Shown: positions 22,455-54,100 of the stretch, one piece after another
Position numbering within the stretch: position 1 is the stretch's first letter
How the letters are laid out: every line of letters starts with the position of its first letter
From: Tribonema minus
Taxonomy: Eukaryota > Sar > Xanthophyceae > Tribonematales > Tribonemataceae
Reading direction: 5' to 3'
NCBI GenBank assembly: GCA_017506865.1
Contig: JAFCMP010000540.1
Span: 372,001-436,000, forward strand
DNA: 64,000 bases
The notes under the pieces: model-generated
What the model was told of the DNA's origin: nothing
The model's database searches: none
What the model saw: only the letters and a program-made list of their open reading frames with translations
Position numbers and translations under genes: made by a program

Positions 22455-22888
22455 AGTACTTTTTATTAATTCTCGCTCAGGGCGCGAAAAAGCCCAGATG
22501 ATTGGCATCTAGCTGTAAGGAATCTACATGTCGTATGACAGTCTAAAAGTGTCGCAACGACAACCACTCAAACGCCGCCGCCGCCAAATGGCATCTCGGG
22601 GTCGTCCCCTACGTCCTCTTCCATGTGCCCCCCCCCCCTGGATTCTGCCATGTGTGTCATGACACGGCCAGAGTACGCCATGTGGAGCGCTGCCGACAGT
22701 GCCGAGCGTAAGCGCGCCAGGGCGATGCCCTTGAGAGCTTTAGGGCGCGCTCCTCCGGGCACTGACATCCTGCTGGCGTACTCCGTCGCCACAGCCTCCA
22801 GCAGCTTCCGCCCCTGCTCCCCGATGCTGCCAAATGACCCTATTGCCAAAGTGGCAAGTTTGTAGCAATTACTACGATGCAATGCCAT
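22455..22888 (-). mobile_element. 3' end of a LINE-like retroelement with the end of its reading frame
   Basis: This is the longest copy of the tail family. On the minus strand a frame from about 22888 to 22568 (LATLAIGSFGSIGEQGRKLL, ending in GDDPEMPFGGGGV and a stop) runs into about 110 non-coding bases that end in AATTAATAAAAAGTAC, with an AATAAA-like signal near the end. The segment SFGSIGEQGRKLLEAVATEY resembles the C-terminal helices of some non-LTR reverse transcriptases, but only weakly, and no RT core is present. The other copies contain only the last part, consistent with 5' truncation. Confidence 0.45.
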
Positions 22889-23231
22889 GGCACACAGTCA
22901 CCAAGATGCGTCAACAACACCTGGGCGGATACCGGGCTGAGTCTACTAGAAGCAGCAGTCAGCACGTGCTGCAACACATAAAGCAAAGTCAAGAATCTGC
23001 ATTGACCGTGTGAGGGAGCAAGAAGCCAATATTTGTTGACACTCTGCTGGTTTCTGGGCTGCAGGGCAGCCTGGGAAATATCATAGAAGTACGTACGTGC
23101 ATATTCGACTATTGTGTCTTGTCTCCTGCACAGATTCTGGTACGTCCCCAGAAAAGCGCCAAAGCAGCCTGAAGGAAAAATTTTAGATGTCGATTTTTGA
23201 GATGTCTTCGGTGTGGCTGTTGTCCGTCTCT

Positions 23232-25138
23232 TCAGAAGCTCAGCGTCCTCCGGAGGGCCATCATCTCCAAGTTGCGTTGCCGCTCGAGCACATCGTTGAG
23301 GTTGCCACGCGTCGCTGCCGTCGAGGGATCCTCAGGCCCGAGCGCCTTCTCCCTGATGGCCAGTGCACGCCTGTAGAGCGATTCCGCTTCCTTTAGGTTG
23401 CCTTGCTTCGCAAGCACGAAAGCGAGATTGTGAAGCGTCACCGCCATACGTAAGCGCTCACGCTCCAGCGCCTCCTCCTCAACTGCCCGTGCACGCCTGT
23501 TGAGCGACTCCGCCGCCTCTGGGCTGACTTGCTCCTCGAGCACATTGGGGAGCGTACCAGGCATCGCCGCCGTCTGTGATCAGATGCAAGGCTCTAGTGG
23601 TTAGCAACTGATGGGGACCGAAGCGAAGCTTTTGATACAAGCTTTGTGTTGCTCAGGGCCCGGGCTATGGAAGACACGAATACTTCTGAACGTCAACTAT
23701 GCACACATACACGACAAGGGGACACATGACCTTGTGAAACCGACATGGAGTCACCTAAAAGGATCAGAAATCCTCAGGACGAACTCTATTCAAACCACTT
23801 CTATTGCATTTGCACGCAGGGCAGCCTGTTGCAGCTTTCAAATTGGTGCTGCAGAACAGCAGCAGCAATGCAGTATGGCGACAATCAAGGGTGCTGATGG
23901 AGACAACTTGGGGCAAAGTATTGTTGCAGCGAGCTATGTAGGGTTTAGACAAAGACTGTAACAGTGCAGACAGGGCGGATGCTGGGCTCAAAACGCAAGC
24001 CAACAAGCATTTCGTTGCGAACCTCGAGCGCCGCCTCCTCTGAGCCTCGTGACTCCTCAATGGCCAGCATTCGCCTGTCCAGCTGCTCCGCCTGCTCGAG
24101 CTGGCCTTCGTCCGTGTCTGCGCCGCTGCAGTTGTTGTGAGCCCTTGCATTCGATGAATGCCGAGGCCCGAGTATCTTCTCCCTGATGGCCAGCGCACGC
24201 CTGTACAGCGACACTGCCTCCTCCCGCTTGCCTTGCCTCTGGAGCAGATTGGCGACGTGGTCAAGCGCCATCGCCGTCTCTGGATGCTCAGGCCCGAATG
24301 CCTTTTCCGTGATGGCCAATGCCCTTCTGTTCAGCAGCTCTGATTTGTTCAGGTTGCCTTGCTCCTCGAGCACATAGGCGAGGTTGCCAAGTGTCGCTGC
24401 AGTCGATTCATGATCAGGCCCCTGCTCCTGGATGGCCAGCGCTCGCCTGTAGAGCGACTCCGCCTCTTCCAGGTGGCCTTGCCCCTGGAGCAAGTGAGCA
24501 AGGTGTTCAAGCGTCACCGCCGTCTGCGGATGATCCGGCCCGAGGGCGGCCTCCAAGATGGCCAGTGAACGTCTGTACAGTAGCTCTGCCTAGTCCACTT
24601 TCCCTTGTCGATCGAGCACCCAAGCGAGATTGTGGAGCGTCGCTGCCGTCCGTACACGCTCAGGCCCGAGCGAGTCGTTGAAGGTGGCCAGCGCCCGCCT
24701 GTACAGCTGCTCCGCCTGCTCAAGCTTGCCTCGGGCCTGGAGCACGTCGGCGAGGTTGTGGAGCATGGCTGCCTTCGCTGAGGGCTCGAGCGCATCATCC
24801 TTGGTGGCCAACGCCTTATTGATCACCAGCTCCGCCTCTTCCACCTTGCCTTGCCTCTCAAGCACGAAGGCGAGATTGTTAAGCGTCAGGGCGAGGCTGT
24901 TAAGCGTCGCCGCCGACTGTGAATGCTCAGACGAGTCCTCCTTGATGGCCAGCGACCGCTTGTACAGCAGCTCCGCTTGTTCAAGCTTGCCTTGATCCAG
25001 GAGCACGTTGGCGAGACCGTGGAGCGTCGCTGCTGTCGAGGAAGTCCTCCTTTACCGCCAGCGACTGCCTGTACAGCTGCTCCGCCTGTCAAGCTTGCCT
25101 TGTTTGTGGAGCACAAGGGCGAGCTCGTCGAGCGTCAT
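23232..25138 (-). pseudogene. Kinesin-light-chain-type TPR protein gene, probably broken
   Basis: About twelve 42-residue TPR units follow one another on the minus strand. A typical unit reads AATLHNLA.VL..QGKLEQAE, then LYRRALAI.E..LGPDHP.T, the form found in kinesin light chain and in many algal TPR proteins that act as protein-binding scaffolds. A TAG at 24590-24592 sits inside the fifth unit, in frame on both sides, where Gln or Glu is expected. Near 25088 and 25035 the frame shifts while the repeat sequence continues. Between about 24020 and 23579 the repeats stop and resume after a CAG, which fits an intron. No N-terminal domain is seen. Either a recent pseudogene or sequencing errors would explain this. 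It is divergent from the AKR7 gene, 333 bp apart. Confidence 0.7.
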
Positions 25139-25470
25139 TGCCGGGTCTGAACACATTTGGCCCTCCTAATCGCCAATGCCCGTCGGATTACACACACCTC
25201 CTGCTCGAGTGCCCCCAGCCATGATCCCGGCCGGCAGGGTTCATGAAATTTCAAAGCGATGATGGTGACTCAATGTTGACCTCGTGGGAGCAGATCGGAA
25301 GACAGCACCAGAGGCACTGGCATACGAAGGTGGTGATGACGCATGTGAAAACGGCGCAGAGCAAAGCCCGTTGGTGTAATGTTACTCACACCGTGTACTT
25401 CAAGTTTTTCCGCATCGGAAGTTAGAAACTTGAAGTTGATCATGAAGTTGGCTCCGTAGACGCATCCCGC

Positions 25471-31367
<5,897 letters not shown>

Positions 31368-33003
31368 CGCGCGCGCGCGTGCTGGCATGAATCTTTTTAA
31401 TGTAGATACAGTACTGTGGCGGCAAGCCACCGCGGCAACTGCCCGCTGTAGTTCCGGTAGCGCGCGCGCACTGGCTTCATTGGCTTAAATATTAGTGTGG
31501 ATATGGTGCCGTAGCTGTTGGAATAGGGTGTGTGTGGGTATGTGTGGTCGGTGTGTCTTGTGCGTTGGTTTGTCTTTTGTCTGCTGCGTGATGTGTAATT
31601 GATGGCGAGCTACAGCTACCTGTACGGTCGCTTGCAGCTGCACCATTGGGATCTCGATGAATTTGTTTTTGTATTGGTGGGTCAAATGGTTGTCTGGCTG
31701 TGCAGCAAGGTGATTACAAGTGCCAGAAAGATTGAGCTTTTATGTTTGAAGTAAGTGATCTACTGGTTCCATTTGATCAGGTCTTTCTTGCTTAGGGTGC
31801 AAGGAAAATACATGAATGTTCCTGTTCGTGGTCATTGTCATCTTGGAACAAACTGACTGCTTACGCTGCCATGGCACATTCCAACTTTGCCGCATGGTAT
31901 TTCCATGAAGCGCCTAGGCTCACACTCTGCTGCAGCCAGCCTTGTACACCTACTGAAAACAATGGCGAACATGAAGTGGAGTCATGCATGGTGATATGTA
32001 GTGATCAAAAGCTGGCAATGCTGATACTTGTGAACAAGTGCACAGCATTCAGCAGTGGCCACAACTGCATAGAATGCGAGCTGCAGGTCTCTCTCTGCAA
32101 GTCCCAGAGCTCCCTTCAGCTGAGACAGGCGCGCCTATAGTACAACAGAGTTGCAGCCCCCCTGCAAAACGTGCACGTCCTGACCTGCACACATTGACTT
32201 TGTCGTACGGACACCAGCCGCTCTGCTGTCGCCGTATACTTTGCAACCCCAAAGTGGCTGTTGCGCAGCAGGCCGTCTGCCTTGTTTGTGGCAGCGCACT
32301 GCGCGACGCTGGCGTGCATCAGTGCCGCTCAAGCAAAGCTCCTACTGTCGTCAAGCAGCATCTGGCTCTATGAGCCCTGCTTTAGCTCGGCAATGCTCAA
32401 CGCTGCCGTTCGAAGATCGTTTCTAGCGCCTTGAGCTTTGCCTTTCGCATCTCGTGGGCCACGATCCAGCGTGCTAGCGAGGTGCTTCACCTTCGCTGCC
32501 GCAAGACCAGCAGCGGCGGCGGCACTCGGCGGTACCGAAAGAAGGGTGCGGAGGCAGGCCGTGTCACGCAAGCGCTGTAGATCCTGCGACAATCATGCTC
32601 GATTCTACAGCTGCTGCTTGCGGGCCAGGCGCAACCATCGCCTGACAGCGTCGCAAAGCTCACTGCAGCAGCCGCAATCAGAACTCGAGCTAGCCGGCGG
32701 TGACGTGTCGACCGGAGCTGCGCTTGGCGCTGCTTTGAGCCGCGTCTCGAGCTGCTGGTGATGAGCAACGTCGCTAGCTTTGCCGCGTGTTGGTCAGCGG
32801 CGTTCTGAGTCTGCGTTGCGGCGAAGTTCGTCGTACGTAGAGTCTGCTGCACGCAACAGGTTGCTACCGCAGCGACGCCTAAGTGCTTGCGTCTCAGCAA
32901 GCTCAACTGCAGCTTAAACTTCCCGCGGTGACGCTAGGCGACAAACCTCAGCTGCGCGGAAGTGCTAAGCTACAGATACAGCTTCGCTCTTTCTTCAGCA
33001 GCA
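31368..33003. other. Intergenic region between AKR7 and LAP
   Basis: Holds the AKR7 3' flank (TGTAA at about 31590) and the decayed minus-strand frame described separately. From 31600 to 32360 I see nothing more. Confidence 0.5.
32368..32930 (-). pseudogene. Decayed frame with helical segments, unknown family
   Basis: One continuous minus-strand frame of about 185 codons, GC-rich, contains amphipathic segments (VELAETQALRRCGSNLLRAA, ELCDAVRRWLRLARKQQL, DLQRLRDTACLRTLL, AAKVKHLASTLDRG) but is broken by three stops before its final stop at 32368. No donor or acceptor pairs remove them. It looks like a host gene remnant or a shortened end of one, lying head to head with the LAP gene. Coding shadow on the plus strand is less likely because that frame lacks order. 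Confidence 0.35.
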
Positions 33004-46476
<13,473 letters not shown>

Positions 46477-48151
46477 GCCGTGCTGCACAACGGAGGAGAG
46501 TCACCTGTTGCAGGAGGAAATGCTACACCGCTTTCATTCACTGCGGTCCGCAGGGGGCATGTGCGTTTTGCCTACGCGCCGTTTTTGTGTTGTCCTGTTG
46601 ATAGAGTGTCCTGTGTCGTGAGCTGGCGCGCAAGACGCGGTCTGTTGCTGAGGGCATAGCGCGGTCAGTCGCTCGTTGAGCACTGCTGCAGCGTGACAGC
46701 TGGCATGCTTGCTGGCTCAGACGGCAGTGCGCAGGCAAATCATCAGATTGCACATGATATGTATGCATTTCTAAAGTAGGGCTCCGCCTATACATGCTGT
46801 AGTGCGTTTCAAAATGCGATTACATAAGCGGGGAGGTCCAACAGTCATTGCCATATACTGTTGCAACCAGCTCGGGTTAGCATGCTCCGCATGCAAGTCG
46901 GGGGGGCACATAAGCAGAAATAGGTGCAGACAACGGGGCTGGCGGAGACTGCTGCACAAATATGTCCTCTAGCCCTTTGCGCAGTTGACAACAGGTCATG
47001 CGTCATTGGGCTCGGTGGCAGTACACATAAATGCGTACATCATCTTTTAGAGCGAGCCTCCTTCGTGCAAATGTGCGTTGAACTCAAATAGGTAGAAGTG
47101 TTCGCAGGGCATGCCATTCACTCAGTTTGAACACTTCAGACAAGCGCAGCACAGCAAGCCAAATTTCACGGCAGACACCACATGGGGCTTCATTCACACA
47201 CAGAACGTTACAATCCTGAGCACACTGTTGCTAGTTCCACGATCACTGGGAACAGGGCAGAAGAAAGCTGCATACTGAAGCCGCATAGCCTCCATTGGGG
47301 CAGCTGCAAACTCGAATGCCGGAAGGTGCGGAAGGACACACTTCAACAAACACCACATGTGGCATAGGCAATACGTGCTTACCCATGACACCATCCCAGC
47401 GCTCCTTCAACTTCATCTGCAAGTACCCTGTAGCAGTACTTCCTCAATCGGACCAACAGCACGGCACGTGCAACAAGGAGGTTGGGGCTGCTCAGTGCAC
47501 TTTGGCGGCTGGGGCTCCACAACCGACACAAGAATGAATCGATACTTCAAGTTCACCAGCGCAGAACTTGCACTGCTGCAGCTGGCTTATGCGGGCGCGG
47601 CGCGGGGCACCAACTTTTCTATGCCTTGAAGCACGTCTGGGTGGCGATGCAGCAGCCAGTAGCGGTGAGCCTCACTGCGCACAGAGCACAAAGACACAGG
47701 AGGCAGCACGCCACAGGCGTCAGTTTGGAGTTGCATGCGCAGAGCGTCGCTGATTGGGCGACAGATCACATCATGGGGCAGCCGTACAATGCATACATGC
47801 ATACTGGCGCCACGGTTAACACATGCTTCTAATCTTTCTGCACAAGCGCCCATTGCCTTAGCTCTTTTCAGAGCGATGGTCACTGGGCGCAGTAAGACCT
47901 CGCCAACGAGGCGGCGACAGCCACAAGCCTGTGTCAGATGGTACTTCAAAAAAATGCTTGCTCTCAGGTCCGTTCTCTGCGCTGAAGAGACGCAAACTAC
48001 CATGCCATGCATACCTGAAGGCAACCCGCATACAATGTGTACATACATACGCATCAAATGACGGTGCCACCCGTGCCGCATGAGTGCCTGAATGAGAATT
48101 GGTCACATTTGCCCGCCGCAAAAGCAGTTCTGATCACACTTGAAGTACCAC
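46477..48151. other. Intergenic region between LAP and the secreted-protein gene
   Basis: This is the space where two genes converge. I find no conserved frame, RNA gene or ordered repeat apart from scattered short tandem motifs. Confidence 0.5.
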
Positions 48152-51100
48152 CTAATGGCAATCACACAACAGCAACCGCACTATGCACGCCAGCAACATC
48201 CTGCCAGCAGCGCTCAACTCACCAGAGTCGGGCCTGACGGTCGTCCACGTGAAACTGCCGCTCCACTGGTTGGTCACACCCAGCCTGGTGAGGGCGATGG
48301 GAGGGGGGTTCAGGATAGCAACCCCCTTGTTGAAGAACTCCGCCATAACCTGTGTGGTGCAGGTGGATGCAGTGCAGGCAGTGCCGGCAGGCGCATTGCC
48401 GGCAAGGTTGGAGCAGCGGTTGACGCCACCCAGGAAGGGAAGCGTGTTGGGAGCGCTGCCACAGTTGGTGCTGGTGCGCGTGGTGCAGCCGCAGTTGTTG
48501 TTGCAGGAGGTGGCTGTGCACGTCGCTGTCTTGCCCATGAGAGCGTTGACGTGGATGTACTTGTAGCCTGCGGGCAGGCGGGGAGGAGCGCGAGCGGAAA
48601 GTTCAACATGAAGTTAGTTGGCTGTGGTGACAGGACGCTTTATAGGGGCGTGGCGGTGTCAATGCCTCAGATCTCTAAGGCCAATGACTCGATGGCCAGT
48701 GGCAGTGACTGAAGTGATAGCATAGCCTACTGCCAATAAATGGCAACACGAGGTCACGCTGTGTAGGCCACGACTCGCGCTTGTACCCTGGCACTCCCTG
48801 TCACGTCAATCTGGCCTGCAGCATTTTTGTTGGCTGAATTTGTCTGTTCAATGGGCATCCGCTGCATGACGGTCAATGTGCCTGCATTGAACATATCGTC
48901 AGGCCCTGCTACAGTCATCCCACAACCCATGAGCGCACGGTGCACGCACAGAGCATATGCCAGCATGTTCAGCCGACCTTTGACGCTGATCTAGTTGCGC
49001 TTAGAGCACATGCCGGTGTGTTGGCCCATCTTCAACCACAAGCATCTACTTCAACACCCTTTACTTCAACACCGTCTACGTGAACACCTTGTACTTCAAT
49101 TTCAACACCATGTAGTGGTGACTCACCGTTGTTGCGCTGCGAGAAGGTGCCTTCGTTCTGGCCCTGGGGGACGAATGTGTCGGGGAAGCATGTGCAGCTC
49201 ACACCAGTGCAGCCGCCAGGAGTCGCAGCTGCAAAGCCTCAGTAGTGGTTGTGCAGTTTGCACACGTTAGGCAGGCGTGGAATGTTGATCATGGCTCTTG
49301 CACATGCCCCAGGTTCAGCTGGTTTGCGTACATTATAATAAATGCATATATTATGGCGGTAGAGGTTTTTGACTGGCACTTTGCCTCTGCGTCGACTGTA
49401 TCAGCCATCTTTTGTCAACTAATTGTTCGCCCACAATACCCTGAAGCCCACTATGGCATGTCTGTTGCTACATCCAGGTCTCAAGAAGTACAGCATTGCA
49501 GGCCAATGTGCATTGCGCTATGGTGTGCTACGCAATCACACGCACCTTGTCACAACCGCGCTTGAGCTGCTGATTCAAAGTGAATGTAACAACTCGGTCG
49601 CCGACGCGTGAACGGGCAGAGGCGGCACTTGATGCATGAGTGGTCACAGTCGGTACTTACGTGTGGAGCACAGGCGTGCGTTGTCGGCAACAAACTGAGA
49701 GGGCAGCCTATTAGGCAGAGGCGTCAGCGCGGGCTTGGCCGGGTCGACAACCAGGTAGGGAAGGTCGCCGAAGTTGCAGGAATTGATGGGGGACCCGTAC
49801 TGAGGAGGCTCTGGGAAGATGTACTCTGCATGGGGCGCCAACACAGAAATGCAGTGTGATGTGTGACGCATGCACTGCAGGATTGATGCCATGTACACTT
49901 TCCAATGTGGCATGTGTCACATGAAGCGTCTTTCAAATGCTGTTGGCAGAGACAGGAAGCACGCATATTAGTACTTGAAGTATGTGTTCATACATGGGCA
50001 TCAGGCATCGGGCATAAGCCAGCGCAGTCCACATGTCACGTGAAGCACATGTTACACTTTGACATTCATCAGCCTGACTAAAGGTCGTAACAGTTAACGA
50101 CCCTTCTGATGCACTTGTACTGACGTACCTCCAATGGGGGCGCTGTACCGGCCAGAGTAGCGGGCGCACGCGCTGTTGGTGTTGAACGGCGTGGCAGCAG
50201 GATCCACGACATCAGCGCGGATGTTGGCAGGCAGACCCGCAGGGCACGGCGTGTTGGGGTTCTGCGAGGAGAGCTCCACCTTGTAGTTGCGGGCGCCTGT
50301 GGACCAAGAGCAAATAGGCATAGGGATGTAGCGTGAGGTGAAACCTGCCAGCAGACATCCTACGTCGGAACCGTCAAGAGACGTGCGCTGCAGTGATGTA
50401 GATTACACAAAATACTGCATCAGTCTCAGCATGCAGCACAATCTTGGTCAGATCCTGCTGCACAACAGCAGGCGTGAGGGGGTTCTGCGAGGAGAGCTCC
50501 ACCTTGTAGTTGCGGGCGCCTGCGCGTGGTGAGAAAAAACAGGGGTATGTAGGTATTGGATGTTTGCAGTGGAGTAGGAGAGCTCCGCCTTGTTGTTGCG
50601 GGCGCCTGCACGGTGAGCCAAAACAGGGGCATGTAAGTATTGGATGTTGGCATCAGTGGCATGCTGATGTCAACGTCACTCGAGCCTGTAATTTGTGTTG
50701 ATGCGTTTACGAGGGCCATAAAAGAGCCAGGATGTGCCGCGTGTGCCTGTCGTGACGTCACATGCAGCAACTTGGCCTGCCGCACCCGAGGGTTAGGGTC
50801 AGGAATAGGGTTAGCTTGCACACTGGTACAGCTACACAGCCCAGCATTTCTGCCCCGCATATGTGCACCATGGCGCCAGCTCCAAAGCTAAAGACGTGCC
50901 GTTGGGCACATTGCAGTAAAACATCAACTCAGTGCGCACTGAAAGTGCTAGCTGCCGACACTGCTAATGAGTCTCCGCGCGCAACGCAATCCGGCAGACC
51001 ACCTAGCAGCCGCCGTTTGGCGGATGGCACACTACTGCCTGGGCAGCTCACACTGAGCGGACTTCATTCAACTTTCTCTACCTCAGGGATGAATGTAAAG

Positions 51101-54100
51101 TATACAGCGTATGCGCCCGTGCGCACTGTGCCATACAGCTGCCGGTGTGCGCCCGCGCGTTGAAGGTACAATGCACCTTGCTGCCTGTACGACACTCGTA
51201 CGTAGATGCGTTGTATCAATGACAACTGGGCGCACGCAGACAAGGAATGTGTATGCACCTGGCAGGTAGTACTCATCGTAGAGGCCAATGTCATTGACAT
51301 CCCACAGCCAGCGGCCAACGGGCACCGCCTGCTGAATGCCCAGGCTGTCTGCGATCTTGCGCCACTTCTTGGTAGGATCGGTGGGGCAGGTGACTGCGAG
51401 GCGGTGAACGGGATAGGGTGTGTGCACATTCATCAAGATTACCATTCATGAAGACGAATTCATTCATGAAGCGAAGAAAGGTGACGCAGTGACCATCAGC
51501 GAGCCATGCGGATCATTGCTAGCAGGCTCGCTGCAATCCTTGCAGCACATCTTTGGACACCACCACGAGCAGCCAAAGTTGAATGAAGGCACAGTAAGGG
51601 CATCAGCAGCGCTATCAAGGGGGTCTGGACCCCCTCGGTGCTGTACTACACGTCTGCGTGTGCCTTTTCACAGCTGCGCAGACCACACATTTCAATCGTT
51701 GAGTCGCTAGACAAGTCTGTCAAAGAATGCTTCAGCAAAGCGCCAGCTACTCTTGCCCTGCGCACAACCCCGAGGCAAACACCATGTACTTGATTCACTT
51801 TTGCTCGAGGAGCGGAAGCCCAATGAAAAATCATTTCAAAAATGGAAGATATGCGCCTCTCGTGCTCGTGTCAAGCGTGCGCTGATGCGCGTGTGTGACT
51901 GCAAACATCGTGTACCAGGAGCCAGCCACTCACTGGAAGAGTTGACCTTGCAGTTGGCGGGGCAGGCAGCAAGGCGACTTTCTTTTCACACAACGTTGAG
52001 CGACCATTCGTCTATTTTCGCCCAGCAAGCAGGGGCGGAGTCAGCAACTCACTTGACTGGAAGATGTTAACCTTGCAGTTTACGGCCTCCGTAACAGCGC
52101 CGAGGATCTTGCCCGCGTGCGTCCACGCCGCGCCGGCCACGGAAAAGGCACCGGCGCTTCCGGCAAGACGGTTAAGTGCCGCATTGGCATTGGCTGCATT
52201 TGGCGTTGTTCCTGCACAAAGACCGGTGCGGGGCAAGCTGTTGTGAGCCAGACTCCTGTGTGTCGCCACGCATGCATCCCTAAGTAGGAGGCAACGCCAG
52301 CGCTTGCGGCGAGTTGCTCGAGGGCGGGGTTGCCAGCAAAGGTGAAGTATGGGAGGGTCAACTTGAAGTTCACAGCGACTTGCGCCCTGCAGCAAGTTGG
52401 AGCGTGGGCGGTTTCAGGGCCGGGATTGAGGTCCAGACGCGGCACCGAGCCTAGAGTTGAAGTTCAGGCACAGCGTCAACTTCACCTGTGTTGACGCCCG
52501 TGGGTGCGTTGCTGCTGGCAATGTTGCCGCCGAGGCCATCCAGTATCTCCTCGATGAAGATGTAGGAGCACGTGCTGGTGGGGGGCGTGCTGAGCCGCAG
52601 GTTGCTCTCCAGTCCCCATATCCACACGATGTCGTCTGCGCTCGTGGTCACGTCGTAATCGACGCTGACGCCGGCGTAGCAGATGAAGTCGCCTATCAGA
52701 ACCGACGCGAACAGCTCCGGGGACGGCACGTCGAAGGTTGGCGCTCCCACAGCGGGGCGGTTGGGTGCTGCTGAGGAGCACCAGCTGGCGTCGACGGTGT
52801 GGGGGACGCAGTGGGGGTAGGCGTTCTGCGTCCTGCACAGCGTGAGACGTACAAATGCAAGATACAGCCAACGTTTTGTCAGGGTCAGCTGCGGTGCTCG
52901 AGGCTGGGCCGCGGAGAGCAGAAAGGGGGCTGCACATGGCATTTGCTTGCGTGGTGTGGGAGGCGCAGTGGTGGTAGGCATTCTGCATCCTGCGTACGTA
53001 CATAACAGAAAACGTCAATTCCACGGGTCATGATGATTTTGTTCTGGAGAACTATTGAGGAATGGTTGTCTGATGAAGCGCGTTTCACCTACTTCAAATA
53101 GCAAGGGTTGATTTTTATCAGTGTACGTTCGGTTCCAGTCGATAGGTCAAATCATTGCTGTAAGAGTGCATGAGGATGCAGCAGATATATTCTGAGCGTT
53201 GTCAGTTTGAGACCGTTGCTGCACACAGATACTACCGCATGTAGCCCCTTCCACCGCGGAAGTCTTGAAGTTCACAGCTATGATAAGGGCCATCAGCAGG
53301 CCAGTCTACCCCGCGTATGCGAACCGTATGCAGCATTTTGTGATGCACACTAGACCGCACATGCAAGCACAATATACACATGTGGCCCAGCCCCCCCACG
53401 CCATTGGGACCCCAAGGCTGCAAACCTGTGCACCTATTGACCGTACTGCGTAGGCAGGACCGCGTGTATCGCTGCTACGGTGTTGCGCCACGTGGGGAGA
53501 TGCTCCAACAGGTCAACAAACAAAAAGGGTTACTGCAAAAAGGTACCATACCAACATACCTAACGGACGGGTTGTCGCAGTCTACTCCCCAGCGAGCGTC
53601 GGAAGCGTGCGCAATTCCGGCGATGCCTTCGGCGGTCCTCGGCCCGTAGCAGCCGTTGGGGTCATTGAGACGCACTTTGGCACCAGTTGGGGCATCCACG
53701 GTGGGGCCGACGGTCATGGTGCCATCTGCGTCAATGGTCTGGACGTATCCGCACTGGTTCACCAGCGATGCCGTGGGGGTGAGGTAGCAGAGGCCTGCGC
53801 AGTGCGTGGAACGCAGAGGTGCATGGCTCAGCAAATGTACTGGAAAGATGTACTGTCAGCATTGAAGTTGCTACGGCAGATCCCACGCGGCTCCGAAAAA
53901 ACCGCAACAACACCACAGAGCAGGCAACCTCTATGCCGTTAAATGCATGTGAGGCGGGGGCAACAAGAACAGGTTGCTGTATCAATGCGCGCTACACTAG
54001 TGCATGCAGGTGCAGTACAGTAGTGCTATCATGATGTGTCTCAATGCATTGGCTGCCCAGAATTAGCACACATAGTACTCTTGTGAAGTTCAAGATGTTT

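Noticed and set aside
22455-22512. The plus frame VLFINSRSGREKAQMI resembles the start of a diacylglycerol kinase catalytic domain (FINSRSGG)
   Set aside because: The same words occur at 6111 within a short repeat, no further kinase sequence follows, and the repeat is better explained as the non-coding tail of a minus-strand retroelement.
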